Below, piece after piece: positions 25,558 through 35,046 of a stretch of 64,000 bases of DNA. The translations under genes were made by a program, and so were the position numbers. The notes under the pieces were generated by a model, which saw nothing but the letters and a program-made list of their open reading frames with translations, ran no database searches and had not been told where the DNA came from. Position 1 is the stretch's first letter, and each line of letters opens with the position of its first letter. The stretch is from Reichenbachiella sp. (GTDB lineage: Bacteria > Bacteroidota > Bacteroidia > Cytophagales > Cyclobacteriaceae), in assembly GCF_033344935.1 (NCBI RefSeq), contig NZ_JAWPMM010000001.1, positions 2,838,001-2,902,000 of the forward strand, read 5' to 3'.

Positions 25558-25680
25558 TTGTTTTGATCTGAATGTCATGAAGTTAACTCCTCTTAGTTAA
25601 TTTTGTGTTCAATACTTTATGTTTTAAATTGAAGTACACAGCTGCACCCAATATTTCGATTACCTAACTAAACTTCGACA

Positions 25681-27105
25681 GTGATAATAAGAAAATTCAT
25701 TGATCAATATTTTCTGGTTGGAGCTACGTCCAGATCAGACACCACGCGGGAAAGAATTATTCTGGCCAATGTAATATTTCTGGCTGTTCCAGTAGTTATT
25801 TTCATTTCCTATCTTCTTGACATCAAGGAGTTCTTGGTTCCTACTGAACAATTAAACTTCGATCAATTTACCAGGTTGATGTTCGGCATGGCTTCATTGG
25901 TCTGTTATTTCCTCAACCGGAAAGGTCTGTTTGATTTCAGTCGATGGATTTATTTGGCTTCTTGGATTGCCTTTTGGCTTGTTTTGGATCCGGTCGTTCA
26001 GGGTACTTCATCTGACTATTACTTTCATTTTGACTTAAGTATCATAGGCTTATCTCTTGTCACCCAAATTTTAGTTTCATATAAAAGAGAGCCTATAGCA
26101 TTCACTGCCGCTATGCTTTTCAGTCTGGTTTGTATATTCTTCCAGCAATCTTATCTGCTCTATTTTGACAGTAATGAACAGACAGCTGAAATATTAATTG
26201 ATAATGTTTACACCTATCAAACCTCTATCTACTATTGGGCCATTTTCAACTTAATTATCGGTTATCTGCTATATATCTACGAGAAGGCGAATATTCATTT
26301 AGTTGAAAACAACAAAAAGCTGGACAGATTAACTTCCAACCTGGAAGAAGTTGTAGCTGAAAGAACGGAAGATTTACAAAACAAACAAAGGGAGTTAATA
26401 GCGATCGCCAATCAATTGGAGGAAAGTCAGGAAAAGTACAGAAAACTATTTACCAATAGTTTCGAAGGAATAGCTCAGCTGGAACTGGATCCCCCATTAG
26501 ATATCAGCCTTCCAAAAAACGAACAGGTAGAACACCTCATCCAGCATCTCAAATTAGTTGAATGCAATGATGTATTTGCACAATTGTATCTGGAGAATGA
26601 TACTCAAAAACTAGTCGGGGAAAATTTGGCATTCATTATGGATCACAATGAGTCTATGACCAACCTCATGGAGGCCTATGTAGACCAGAGATATAGACTT
26701 GAAGGAATTACACTCGAAGAGTCTATACATGACACCAATCGCTGGTTTATCAGTCACATCACCTCACATATTGAAGACAATAAAGTGCAGTGGCTATGGC
26801 TCAACAAATTGGATATTACCGAAAAAAGCAAGCAGGATCAGGAGAGAAAGATTTTATTAAACCATCTTGAAGAGTATGCTTTCCAAACTTCACATGAATT
26901 AAGAGGCCCATTGTCCAGACTTTTAGGACTTACCAGCTTACTTCTCAATAACAATGCTTTTGATCAAGAAGAACTTCCAGAAATGTTGAAACACATCAAC
27001 GATACTTCTTTGGAAATTGACGATGTAATTAAGATGATGAATCAGGTGCTATCCAATAGCCAGTATGAAAGTAAACTCACTAAAAGCCGAAGTTCTAAAG
27101 GCTAA
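25681..27105 (+). CDS. Membrane PAS sensor with HisKA dimerisation domain but no ATPase domain
   Basis: 474 residues with a GTG start. Six hydrophobic segments occupy about 25-195, then a coiled coil (LDRLTSNLEEVVAERTEDLQ) and a PAS-like domain (about 255-385, ending with LDITEKSKQD). The final 80 residues form a HisKA hairpin, EEYAFQTSHELRGPLSRLLG with H405, and the chain ends there. No N, G1 or G2 box is present, so it cannot bind ATP by the usual domain. It may be phosphorylated by another kinase or act as a dominant partner. Its nearest neighbour downstream is the CHAT protein, 67 bases away on the same strand. Confidence 0.85.
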   Translation: MIIRKFIDQYFLVGATSRSDTTRERIILANVIFLAVPVVIFISYLLDIKEFLVPTEQLNFDQFTRLMFGMASLVCYFLNRKGLFDFSRWIYLASWIAFWLVLDPVVQGTSSDYYFHFDLSIIGLSLVTQILVSYKREPIAFTAAMLFSLVCIFFQQSYLLYFDSNEQTAEILIDNVYTYQTSIYYWAIFNLIIGYLLYIYEKANIHLVENNKKLDRLTSNLEEVVAERTEDLQNKQRELIAIANQLEESQEKYRKLFTNSFEGIAQLELDPPLDISLPKNEQVEHLIQHLKLVECNDVFAQLYLENDTQKLVGENLAFIMDHNESMTNLMEAYVDQRYRLEGITLEESIHDTNRWFISHITSHIEDNKVQWLWLNKLDITEKSKQDQERKILLNHLEEYAFQTSHELRGPLSRLLGLTSLLLNNNAFDQEELPEMLKHINDTSLEIDDVIKMMNQVLSNSQYESKLTKSRSSKG

Positions 27106-27172
27106 GAAGATTAACGATTGCAAGTGAGTGTTTCAGAATAATTTATAACTTCGAATACCAAAATTTACTGAA

Positions 27173-30100
27173 ATGAAGCACCTGACATTACCCATCCTTT
27201 TTCTATTACTTTTAGCACAGCCACTTGCTGCCCAATTCAAAATTGGGAAGTTGAAATTGGACGACCTAGTAAAAAAAGAGAATCTAGAAGCGGTAAACAC
27301 GCTGTTTGATACCGACAGTGAAGTAGCAAAACTAAAAGCCGAGCAGCTTAAAAAGGATACTTCATTCTACAATTACATATTCTCGCAGGGCAACAGAGCG
27401 TCATTTTTCGCTAATCGCGACAGTCAAGAAAGCTTGCTCTATACTTTAGGATCAGACTATACTACAGACGGAGAAACAGTAGAACCGGAGGTTTACGAAA
27501 AGATTTTTGAGCTGAACCGCACCGCCGAATTCTCTATTTACATCCACCCAGAAATAGCCACCTATAAATTCCTGGAAGCCATTGATTTATTCACGAATGC
27601 TGAAAGTTTCAGCCAAATCTCTCTTGATTCAGTTTTTGATATACGTCAAATGCTGACTATGGACACGGTCTCTATTGAAGAAAAGTATGCCATTGGGAAA
27701 ACCATGGCCAATCTAGCAATTACCATCCATGCCGAGGGTAAATACAACCTTTCAGAAGGGCTGATGAAAAACACAATCAATTATTTCAAAGAAGAAATTG
27801 GAAATGAATGCATTGGCCTTGCCTCTCTTTACAATAACTATGCTGTGATTCTCCAGTCACAAGGTAAATACACATCGGCTGAAGAGTATTTTAATAAAGC
27901 GGCCAATTTGCTTGAAAAGCATGATAAAGAAAACTCGTTATCCCACGCTATCATGACAAGCAATTTGGCATTGTATTACAACGAAATAGGCCAAGCTGAG
28001 GAAGCTGAAAGTTCCATTGCAAAAGCCATGACTATGGCTGGTGACGAGCTAAGAGCCAAGGGGCGTGATAATGTAAGTTTTAAAATCAATCAAGGGCTAA
28101 TTTATTATAGCTCTGGCAAATACAATGAAGCTGAAAACATCTTCAACGAAGTGCTCGAATTGAAGAGAAAGCGAATGGCAAGAAATCAGACCGACTATGC
28201 CAATGTGGAAAATTATCTAGCCAGTGTACTCATGGAGTCTGGCAAACTGGATCAGGTACAATCACTGCTTGAAGATGCACTCAAAATATTTGCGCAGAAA
28301 TACAACACGCAACATCCAGCCTATATTAAAACCAACCACAATCTGGGTAAATTTCACTTATATCAAGGCAACTATACAGAGGCTCAAAATATTCTGACAG
28401 AAGTCAACGAGGCGTACGACCAATATTTCGGAACCAATCATCCGGACTACTTGAGGTCACTTGAAGACTTGGCAGTAATAGACTGGAAACAAGGAAATTA
28501 TAGCTCAGCCAATGAGAGATTTAAACAAGTGATCTCCTCCAATCTGGACCTGGTAGAGGAAAACTTTGCAGCCATGAGTGAATATGAAAAAGGACAATAC
28601 TGGGCACAAATCAGACCCTCTATCCTTAAGTTCTACAATTATGCATGCGAGAGAGGCACGGAAGAACCAGCACTTCTCACCGAAATGTATAACATCCAAT
28701 TGAAAACAAAAGGAATATTATTTAGTGCTTCTACCAAAATGAGAGAAGAGATATTAAGTAGTGACAATGAAGGTTTAAAGACACTATATTTAAACTGGCA
28801 ACGGGCCAAGGAAGATTTGCTATTATATTATACCTATTCTAAAACTCAATTGGAAGAGATGAAAATTGATCTTCCATCAGCTGAGCAAAAGGCCAATCAG
28901 TTGGAGAAAGAATTAAGCAAAGTATCTTCTGATTTTGCTTCAGCCAACAAACTCCCAAGTGCCTCGCTACAGGACATCAAATCCAGTCTCTCACCAACAG
29001 ATGTGGCTATTGAAGTCATTGGCTTTCCAACTTTCAAGAATAGTTTTACCAGTGATAAAACGTATGCCTTTCTTATCGCTGACCCGAATGCCCAACACCC
29101 TAGCCTAGCCTTAATCAACAACGGAAATGAACTAGATGGAAAATATGCCAAAGGCTATCAAAATATGGTGCGCTTAAAAATTGATAATCCGATTCTTTAC
29201 GAAAAATACTGGCAAGTGGTAGATAAGAAATTAGGAGGAGTTAAAAACGTGCATCTCTCTTTAGATGGAATTTATTTTCAAGTGAACATCAGCGCATTAA
29301 GGAAACCTGATCAATCTTTTGTATCTGATGGAATGGACTTTCATCTTTATTCAAGTACCCGTGATTTACTCAATCAGTCCTCGAGTTCGAAGAATAAAAA
29401 AGCAGATTTTTTCGGCTACCCTACTTACGGCAACCAAGGTTTATTAGTGTCGTTACCGGGCACCAAAGCTGAAATTGAAACCATCAGTCAAATCACAAGG
29501 TCGAAGGGATATCAGGTAGGCACATATATGCAGGGGAACGCCTCAGAAGATAATTTCAAAAAAATCAGTTCCCCATCATTACTGCACGTGGCTACACATG
29601 GATTCTTTTTACCAGAGGATAACACTTCTAGTGAAAAGGTCCTTGGCATAGAAGTGAGCCAAGCCAAAGCCAACCCATTACTTAGATCTGGGTTGATGTT
29701 GGCTAATGCAGAAAATGCCATGCAATCTTCTGATTATGAACACAGCAACGAAACCAGTAAAACTGATAATGGTATTCTGACGGCTTATGAAGTGCTCACT
29801 TTAGATTTGAAAGACACTGACTTAGTAGTGCTCAGTGCCTGTGAAACAGGCTTAGGAGAAATAAAATCAGGGGAAGGTGTATATGGCCTTCAGCGTGCTT
29901 TTCAGGTAGCAGGCGCGGAATCTGTGATCATGAGTCTATGGAAAGTAAGCGATGAGGCTACTAAAAACCTAATGACCTACTTCTATGGCGAATGGATGAA
30001 TGGGAAGAGTAAGAATGATGCATTCATTTCTGCTCAAAAAAGGCTCAGACAAGACTTCCCAGAGCCTTACTATTGGGGTGCCTTCGTTTTATTGAACTAA
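27173..30100 (+). CDS. Exported TPR-CHAT protease
   Basis: 975 residues with a signal peptide (LTLPILFLLLLAQPLAAQ). Residues about 180-470 are tetratricopeptide repeats (SLYNNYAVILQSQGKYTSAEEYFNKA and others). Residues about 650-975 are a CHAT caspase-like domain. Its dyad is H809 in LLHVATHGFFLP and C890 in LVVLSACETGLG, followed by GVYGLQRAFQVAGAESVIMSLWKVSD. CHAT proteases cleave partner proteins; the TPR part probably recognises them. An N-terminal signal puts this one outside the cytoplasm. No gasdermin-like or other clear substrate gene is adjacent. Confidence 0.9.
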   Translation: MKHLTLPILFLLLLAQPLAAQFKIGKLKLDDLVKKENLEAVNTLFDTDSEVAKLKAEQLKKDTSFYNYIFSQGNRASFFANRDSQESLLYTLGSDYTTDGETVEPEVYEKIFELNRTAEFSIYIHPEIATYKFLEAIDLFTNAESFSQISLDSVFDIRQMLTMDTVSIEEKYAIGKTMANLAITIHAEGKYNLSEGLMKNTINYFKEEIGNECIGLASLYNNYAVILQSQGKYTSAEEYFNKAANLLEKHDKENSLSHAIMTSNLALYYNEIGQAEEAESSIAKAMTMAGDELRAKGRDNVSFKINQGLIYYSSGKYNEAENIFNEVLELKRKRMARNQTDYANVENYLASVLMESGKLDQVQSLLEDALKIFAQKYNTQHPAYIKTNHNLGKFHLYQGNYTEAQNILTEVNEAYDQYFGTNHPDYLRSLEDLAVIDWKQGNYSSANERFKQVISSNLDLVEENFAAMSEYEKGQYWAQIRPSILKFYNYACERGTEEPALLTEMYNIQLKTKGILFSASTKMREEILSSDNEGLKTLYLNWQRAKEDLLLYYTYSKTQLEEMKIDLPSAEQKANQLEKELSKVSSDFASANKLPSASLQDIKSSLSPTDVAIEVIGFPTFKNSFTSDKTYAFLIADPNAQHPSLALINNGNELDGKYAKGYQNMVRLKIDNPILYEKYWQVVDKKLGGVKNVHLSLDGIYFQVNISALRKPDQSFVSDGMDFHLYSSTRDLLNQSSSSKNKKADFFGYPTYGNQGLLVSLPGTKAEIETISQITRSKGYQVGTYMQGNASEDNFKKISSPSLLHVATHGFFLPEDNTSSEKVLGIEVSQAKANPLLRSGLMLANAENAMQSSDYEHSNETSKTDNGILTAYEVLTLDLKDTDLVVLSACETGLGEIKSGEGVYGLQRAFQVAGAESVIMSLWKVSDEATKNLMTYFYGEWMNGKSKNDAFISAQKRLRQDFPEPYYWGAFVLLN

Positions 30101-30106
30101 GTACAT

Positions 30107-31456
30107 CTACTTTTTTCTTTTTTTGCTTTGGTTTTTATCTCCTCTGGTTTTAGGCTTCTTGTGCTTAGAGGCCAGTTTTCTTTTGTAGGAACCGCCGAGA
30201 TTTACTTTCTTGTTTTTCTCCTTTTTCTCGGCATCTGGGGTGATAATTTTCTTAGGTTTTGTATTTCTATTGTAATTACTTTCCGCAATTTTTGGCCTTT
30301 CTTCCGGAATCAGTTCATTAGTTATTTCTACCTCTTCGGGAAATTCAACGGATGGTATCTGGTAATCCATTAATGACTCAATAGCCTCTTTTTGCTCTTT
30401 TTCTTTTTCGGTAAAAAATAAGATTGATTTACCTAATTCCTCTGCCCTGCCCGTCCGTCCGATACGGTGCATATAATTCTCCGCATAATTGGGCACATCA
30501 AAGTTGATGACATGTGATACCTTGTCTAAATCCAATCCCCTGGCAATTACATCAGTTGCAATCAAAATACGCTTACTCCCTTCATCAAACTCTTCAACTG
30601 AACGTAGACGATAGTTTTGTGATTTATTGGAGTGAATGATGCACACCTGAGCTCCAAATAATTCTTCCACAGCTTCAAATAAACGATCTGCCAATTTTTT
30701 GTTGGATATAAAAACTACCACCTTGTGAAATTCATTCCGGTCTTCAAGTAAGTGATTCAACAATCTGGTCTTTGTATGAAAGTTCTTTACTTCGTAACAA
30801 GACTGCTGGATATTGTCCAGAGGAGTACCACTAACGGCAATGGAAATTTTAGCAGGCGCATCAAAAAAGTCCTCTATCAACGTATCCACCTCTTCGGTCA
30901 TGGTTGCGGAAAACATGATGTTCTGCCTTTTCGATGGAAGCAATTCAAAAAGATTAGTCAACTGTACTCTGAAACCCAAATCAAGCATAACATCGACTTC
31001 ATCAATCACTAACTTAGCAATATCACGAGGCTGCAAGGCCCGATTGATGATTAGATCATACAAGCGCCCAGGAGTAGCTACTATGATATCCTGTCCTTCA
31101 GCCAAAGCTTCTTTCTGAACACGGATATTCGACTCTCCAAAAACACCCAACACACGAATATTAATGTATTTAGCTAATGATTCGATCTGCTCTACCACTT
31201 GAGTAACTAATTCTCGAGTAGGTACCAAAATCAATATTCTCGGATGCTGTTGCTTAGAGAACTTTAACTCTTGGAGTAATGGCAACATGTATGCAAAGGT
31301 CTTTCCTGTTCCCGTTTGAGAAACCCCAACAACGTCCTTACCAGACAATATCACTGGATACGCCTGAACCTGAATGGGAGTAGGCTGTTCGAACCCAAAG
31401 TCGGCGATGACATTTTTAAGTGGGTTTTTGAGTTGAAGTGAATCGAAAGTCTGCAT
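30107..31456 (-). CDS. DEAD-box-family RNA helicase with DEVD motif II
   Basis: 449 residues. Q motif FEQPTPIQVQ, motif I SQTGTGKT, Ia PTRELV, Ib TPGRL, motif II VIDEVDVMLD (DEVD rather than DEAD), motif III SATM, motif IV FISNKKLAD, V ATDVIARGLD, and VI HRIGRTGR. The last 70 residues are lysine-rich, likely an RNA-binding tail (about 385-449). It unwinds RNA, probably in ribosome assembly or mRNA turnover. It is convergent with the CHAT gene, with six bases between their stop codons. Confidence 0.93.
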   Translation of the reverse strand: MQTFDSLQLKNPLKNVIADFGFEQPTPIQVQAYPVILSGKDVVGVSQTGTGKTFAYMLPLLQELKFSKQQHPRILILVPTRELVTQVVEQIESLAKYINIRVLGVFGESNIRVQKEALAEGQDIIVATPGRLYDLIINRALQPRDIAKLVIDEVDVMLDLGFRVQLTNLFELLPSKRQNIMFSATMTEEVDTLIEDFFDAPAKISIAVSGTPLDNIQQSCYEVKNFHTKTRLLNHLLEDRNEFHKVVVFISNKKLADRLFEAVEELFGAQVCIIHSNKSQNYRLRSVEEFDEGSKRILIATDVIARGLDLDKVSHVINFDVPNYAENYMHRIGRTGRAEELGKSILFFTEKEKEQKEAIESLMDYQIPSVEFPEEVEITNELIPEERPKIAESNYNRNTKPKKIITPDAEKKEKNKKVNLGGSYKRKLASKHKKPKTRGDKNQSKKRKK

Positions 31457-31541
31457 GTATGTAAATTTTGCACAAAGCTAGATATAATATTAAGGACTCA
31501 AAAGACGCTTTTGAAGGAGATTATCATTCTTACCTTTTGTT

Positions 31542-31549
31542 TAACTTTG
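31542..31549 (+). promoter_or_regulatory. Candidate -7 box for the M48 gene
   Basis: TAACTTTG matches TAnnTTTG and lies 41 bases ahead of the ATG at 31591. No TTG box is found at the usual -33 spacing. Confidence 0.45.
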
Positions 31550-31590
31550 TATTGAAATTAATATCATTCTGCAGTTCAAATCCATAATAA

Positions 31591-32406
31591 ATGAGAGCAT
31601 TGAAATATTTACTTAGTTCACCTATCGTTGGTAGTACATTCCTTTCTTGTAATGAAGAAGACGGTTCAGTGTTGGACCAATTGACGGGCCTTACCCCTGC
31701 TAATGATGTGAATTTGGGTCAATCCGTGGTAGCACAAATTGCTGCCAACCCTACTGATTATCCAGTCCTGTCAGACTCGGAGTATCCTGAGGCCTACAAT
31801 TATATCCGTGATATGACAGCCGCTATTGTGGCTAGCGATGACGTGAAGTACAAGGATTTGTTCCACTATGATGAAGTGAAAATAATTGATCAAGATGTAC
31901 TTAATGCATTTGCCACTCCAGGAGGTTACATCTATGTCTATACCGGACTGATTAAATATCTGGATAAAGCAGATGACCTGGCAGGTGTTATGGGTCATGA
32001 AATAGCTCATGCTTCCGAAAGGCACTCTAGTGATCAGATGAAACAGCAATTGGGATTGCAACTACTCTCTCAAATTATTTTTGGTCAGGCAAGCGATACC
32101 CAATTAGCTCAAATGGCTGCTGGTTTCTTTTCATTAAAGTTTAGTAGAGAAGACGAGGCGGAATCTGACGAACACTCCGTCATTTATTTGCAAGATACGG
32201 ACTATGCATGCAATGGAGCTGCCACCTTCTTTGAAAAATTGACTGAATCTGGTCAAAGCAGCGGTCCGGAATGGCTCAGCACTCACCCTGCCCCAGATTC
32301 AAGAGTAGAAGATATAAATGCTAAGGCGAATGATTTAGGCTGCAGTAAAGACGCCGTTGTTGAAACTGGCATGACTTACGCTGAGTTTCAGGCAAGTTTA
32401 CCATAA
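31591..32406 (+). CDS. M48-family metalloprotease lipoprotein
   Basis: 271 residues. The N-terminus ends IVGSTFLSCNEED, with a lipobox cysteine at residue 20, so it is anchored to the envelope. The zinc motif is GHEIAHASERHS (HEIAH at 136-140) and the third ligand lies in REDEAESDEHSV. The layout resembles BepA/LoiP-type M48 proteins, without the TPR tail of BepA. By family it degrades misfolded outer-membrane or periplasmic proteins. It faces the NHL gene and a bidirectional hairpin stands between them. Confidence 0.9.
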   Translation: MRALKYLLSSPIVGSTFLSCNEEDGSVLDQLTGLTPANDVNLGQSVVAQIAANPTDYPVLSDSEYPEAYNYIRDMTAAIVASDDVKYKDLFHYDEVKIIDQDVLNAFATPGGYIYVYTGLIKYLDKADDLAGVMGHEIAHASERHSSDQMKQQLGLQLLSQIIFGQASDTQLAQMAAGFFSLKFSREDEAESDEHSVIYLQDTDYACNGAATFFEKLTESGQSSGPEWLSTHPAPDSRVEDINAKANDLGCSKDAVVETGMTYAEFQASLP

Positions 32407-32414
32407 AAATAGAA

Positions 32415-32451
32415 CTAAAGAGATAGTGGTCATAGCCTCCTATCTCTTTAG
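32415..32451. terminator. Bidirectional hairpin between convergent genes
   Basis: CTAAAGAGATA (32415-32425) pairs perfectly with TATCTCTTTAG (32441-32451) around a 15-base loop. It lies between the stop codons at 32406 (+) and 32460 (-). The T tracts are weak, so it may act with Rho or as an mRNA-protecting stem. Confidence 0.65.
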
Positions 32452-32459
32452 CAATAATG

Positions 32460-33629
32460 TCACCTCACAACAATCCGTCTTGACGTCTGATTGTCACCGC
32501 TAGTAACCTTAAGTTCATACAAACCAGAATCCCATCCGGTCAAATCAATATTACTGATCAACAGGTTATCAGAAGTTTCATACGTTTCCTCGTACACTTT
32601 CTGACCCATTTTATCATATACAATCAACTGCACATCAGCATCAGATGACTCCACACGAATATTTAATTGACCAGAGGCTGGATTTGGATAGGCATTGAGC
32701 TTTATCCTTGTATAACATGGTCTACCTCCACCTCTCTTTATTTTTCTGATATTTCCTACTCCGCTAAACTCTGAAACGTACAGAGTATTTCCAGATCTAT
32801 TTGCTATTATCCCAGCAGGAAAGCCAAAAGTAGCCTCAGACAAGGGGCCATCTGTATCTCCATAAGTACTACCGGCAAATATCTCAACATCATCCACCTT
32901 GCGAGGGTTTATTCTATAAATCTTATTCTCCCCGTATACCGTGCCATACAAATAACCTTGGGCGTATGCGATAAATGCCAAATATGGGACAAAATTATCA
33001 GGTGCTGGAACTGTAGCCACATATTCCAAATCACCATTTCTTGTCAATCTATAAATTTCTCGATCCAAATAATCTCCTATATAAAGTGTGCCACCAGGTC
33101 CATAGGCTAACCCAACTCCAAGGTTAATTGGTGCTCCTTGATGTAAAACATTTATATTCCCATCAGGAGACAATTCGGCAATCATATTATTAGCCTCATC
33201 GTTGAAATCTGCGGTCGTGAAAATAACATTATCACTATGATAGGCACTAATCATTCCTGAAGGAAACCCATCAATTGGATAGGTCTGGAGAAGATTACCC
33301 TCAATATCGTACTTATGTATAGCCGAACCACTGTACTCAGCTACATAAAGGTTATCGTGACTATCAAAAGCAAGACCATTGGGATTGCTCAAGCCAGTTA
33401 CAAAAGTGCTTACTTCTCCAGATGGAGTGATTTTGTAAACAGAATTTCCGGCAAAGTTAGAGCCGTATAAATTGCCTTCTGAATCAAAAGCAAGTGCATC
33501 GTCTACATCCGCATCAGGCGAGTTTAAAAAAGTAGAAACTGTGTAATTGAGGCCGCCGGGATGCCGCATATGCTGGGCATACCCAAAATAGGAAACAGCC
33601 ACCAACAAAATGGTAGAAATAGTTTTCAT
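32460..33629 (-). CDS. NHL/SMP-30-type beta-propeller, T9SS cargo
   Basis: 389 residues with a signal peptide (MKTISTILLVAVSYFGYAQ). Residues 40-295 are a six-bladed NHL/SMP-30-like propeller (LAFDSEGNLYGSNFAGNSVYKITPSG, LAFDSHDNLYVAEYSGSAIHKYD). The C-terminal 75 residues form a type A T9SS sorting domain (LNAYPNPASGQLNIRVE, then MGQKVYE, ending SRRIVVR), so the protein is carried across the outer membrane and attached to the surface. The propeller probably binds carbohydrate or protein; a lactonase-like activity is possible but the metal residues are not evident. Confidence 0.88.
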   Translation of the reverse strand: MKTISTILLVAVSYFGYAQHMRHPGGLNYTVSTFLNSPDADVDDALAFDSEGNLYGSNFAGNSVYKITPSGEVSTFVTGLSNPNGLAFDSHDNLYVAEYSGSAIHKYDIEGNLLQTYPIDGFPSGMISAYHSDNVIFTTADFNDEANNMIAELSPDGNINVLHQGAPINLGVGLAYGPGGTLYIGDYLDREIYRLTRNGDLEYVATVPAPDNFVPYLAFIAYAQGYLYGTVYGENKIYRINPRKVDDVEIFAGSTYGDTDGPLSEATFGFPAGIIANRSGNTLYVSEFSGVGNIRKIKRGGGRPCYTRIKLNAYPNPASGQLNIRVESSDADVQLIVYDKMGQKVYEETYETSDNLLISNIDLTGWDSGLYELKVTSGDNQTSRRIVVR

Positions 33630-33732
33630 GGTTAAATAGTTTATGGTTTTAAAAAATATTGAAAGTCTGGAAACAGAAAAGTTCCAGTGAAATTCATGTT
33701 CTGATAGGCATAAGATAGGTTTTGGTTTTATC

Positions 33733-33740
33733 CAAATCTA
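33733..33740 (-). promoter_or_regulatory. Candidate -7 box for the NHL gene
   Basis: The minus strand reads TAGATTTG, a full TAnnTTTG match, 104 bases ahead of the start codon. This leaves a long leader, and a -33 box is not clear. Confidence 0.3.
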
Positions 33741-33872
33741 AACCCTCACTTTTTAAAACTGGAACATTTCAATTGCCATCACACTTAGATGTTGCCTAAT
33801 GACATTTCTTCAAAAAAAATATTCCTATATATTCAGGTTATTAGTTGGTTCAATTGATACTACATTTAAGCT

Positions 33873-34742
33873 ATGAAATTTGGAAGTGTAGAAAACCCAG
33901 ATCTTGTGGACTTCAACTTGCCGGCTGATGATCCAAAAAACAAAAGAATTTTATCTACGAATAAAGATGGATTGAGTAAAATCTACGTGGGCTGCGCCAA
34001 ATGGAATCGGCAGGACTTAAAAGGGTTTTACCCACGTGGCACCAAAGATGAATTGGCCTATTATGCGACTCAATTTAATAGTATTGAACTGAATGCAACT
34101 TTCTATCGAGTTTTTCCAAACGAACAATCCGTTAAGTGGTCACAAAAAACGCCAGAAGATTTTAAATTTTTCCCTAAGGTTCCTCAATCAATTAGTCACT
34201 TTCAGCGACTAAGCAACTGCGAGACACTTGTTGCTGAATACTGCGATAGTATTGCAGGGTTTGGCAACAAATTGGGCATGCCATTTCTTCAAATGCCTGA
34301 CAACTTTGCTCCCAAAAACTGGGATACTTTTGAACAATTTATCTTAAGCTGGCCCACCGGTATCCCGCTAGCCGTAGAGTTAAGACATACGGATTGGTAC
34401 AACAATAAGGAGAATAGTTCAAAACTATATGAGTTACTTGAGGCGAACAAAATAGCCAACATCATCACGGATACCGCTGGTCGAAGAGATTTACTACATA
34501 TGCGATTGACAAGTCCTTTTGCATTTGTCAGATATGTGGGAGCTAATCACCCCTCGGATTATAAAAGATTAAATGATTGGGTGAATAGAGTCAAGCAGTG
34601 GAAAGCACAAGGTTTGAAAGAATTGTATTTCTTTGTACATCAAAATTTGGAGGAAGAATCTCCATTGTTATCAGCCCATTTCATCGAACAATTAAATAAA
34701 GAACTTGGCTCTTCGGTAAGAGGGCCTAATATGATAGCATAA
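33873..34742 (+). CDS. DUF72 family protein
   Basis: 289 residues, no signal, TIM-barrel-like. It shows the DUF72 marks: IYVGCAKWNRQDLKGFYPRG, then YYATQFNSIELNATFYRVF, FKFFPKVPQSISH, and LAVELRHTDWY. The activity of DUF72 proteins is not established; some are thought to be nuclease-like or metal-dependent barrel enzymes. It is followed directly by a strong bidirectional terminator. Confidence 0.9.
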   Translation: MKFGSVENPDLVDFNLPADDPKNKRILSTNKDGLSKIYVGCAKWNRQDLKGFYPRGTKDELAYYATQFNSIELNATFYRVFPNEQSVKWSQKTPEDFKFFPKVPQSISHFQRLSNCETLVAEYCDSIAGFGNKLGMPFLQMPDNFAPKNWDTFEQFILSWPTGIPLAVELRHTDWYNNKENSSKLYELLEANKIANIITDTAGRRDLLHMRLTSPFAFVRYVGANHPSDYKRLNDWVNRVKQWKAQGLKELYFFVHQNLEEESPLLSAHFIEQLNKELGSSVRGPNMIA

Positions 34743-34777
34743 AAAAAGCGAGTTCATTAGAACTCGCTTGTCTTTTT
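34741..34777. terminator. Bidirectional rho-independent terminator
   Basis: AAGCGAGTTC (34746-34755), loop ATTA, GAACTCGCTT (34760-34769): a perfect ten-base stem with GTCTTTTTTG after it on the + strand and a run of seven A before it, which gives T7 on the minus strand. It ends both the DUF72 gene and the cold-shock operon. Confidence 0.9.
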
Positions 34778-34799
34778 TGTATGATATCAAAAGAAAGGA

Positions 34800-34991
34800 T
34801 TAACCCAAAACTTTTACGTTTACCGCGTTGATTCCTTTTTTACCTCTTTCGGTGTCAAATTCAACTTCGTCATTCTCTCTGATTTCATCCACTAGACCTG
34901 AAGTGTGTACAAAAATGTCGTCTCCTCCATCTGATGGCTTAATGAAACCAAATCCTTTGGCGTCATTGAAAAATTTTACTGTTCCTTGCAT
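34800..34991 (-). CDS. Cold-shock protein (CspA family)
   Basis: 63 residues, one cold-shock domain. The RNA-binding motifs are KGFGFI (RNP1, 12-17) and DIFVHTS (RNP2, 25-31). Such proteins bind single-stranded RNA and melt structures that would block translation at low temperature. It follows the lysine-rich small gene by 55 bases on the same strand. The AT-rich leader could act as a cold-sensitive 5' UTR, but it is short. Confidence 0.95.
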   Translation of the reverse strand: MQGTVKFFNDAKGFGFIKPSDGGDDIFVHTSGLVDEIRENDEVEFDTERGKKGINAVNVKVLG

Positions 34992-35046
34992 TGTTTATTA
35001 AATTATTAAAAAAATTCTTTGCTTAAGTTATAGATAATTCTACTAG

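Noticed and set aside
33681-33765. GTTCCAGT (33681-33688) and ACTGGAAC (33758-33765) as a long-range stem or riboswitch
   Set aside because: Only an eight-base match across about 69 bases, with no other conserved structure seen.
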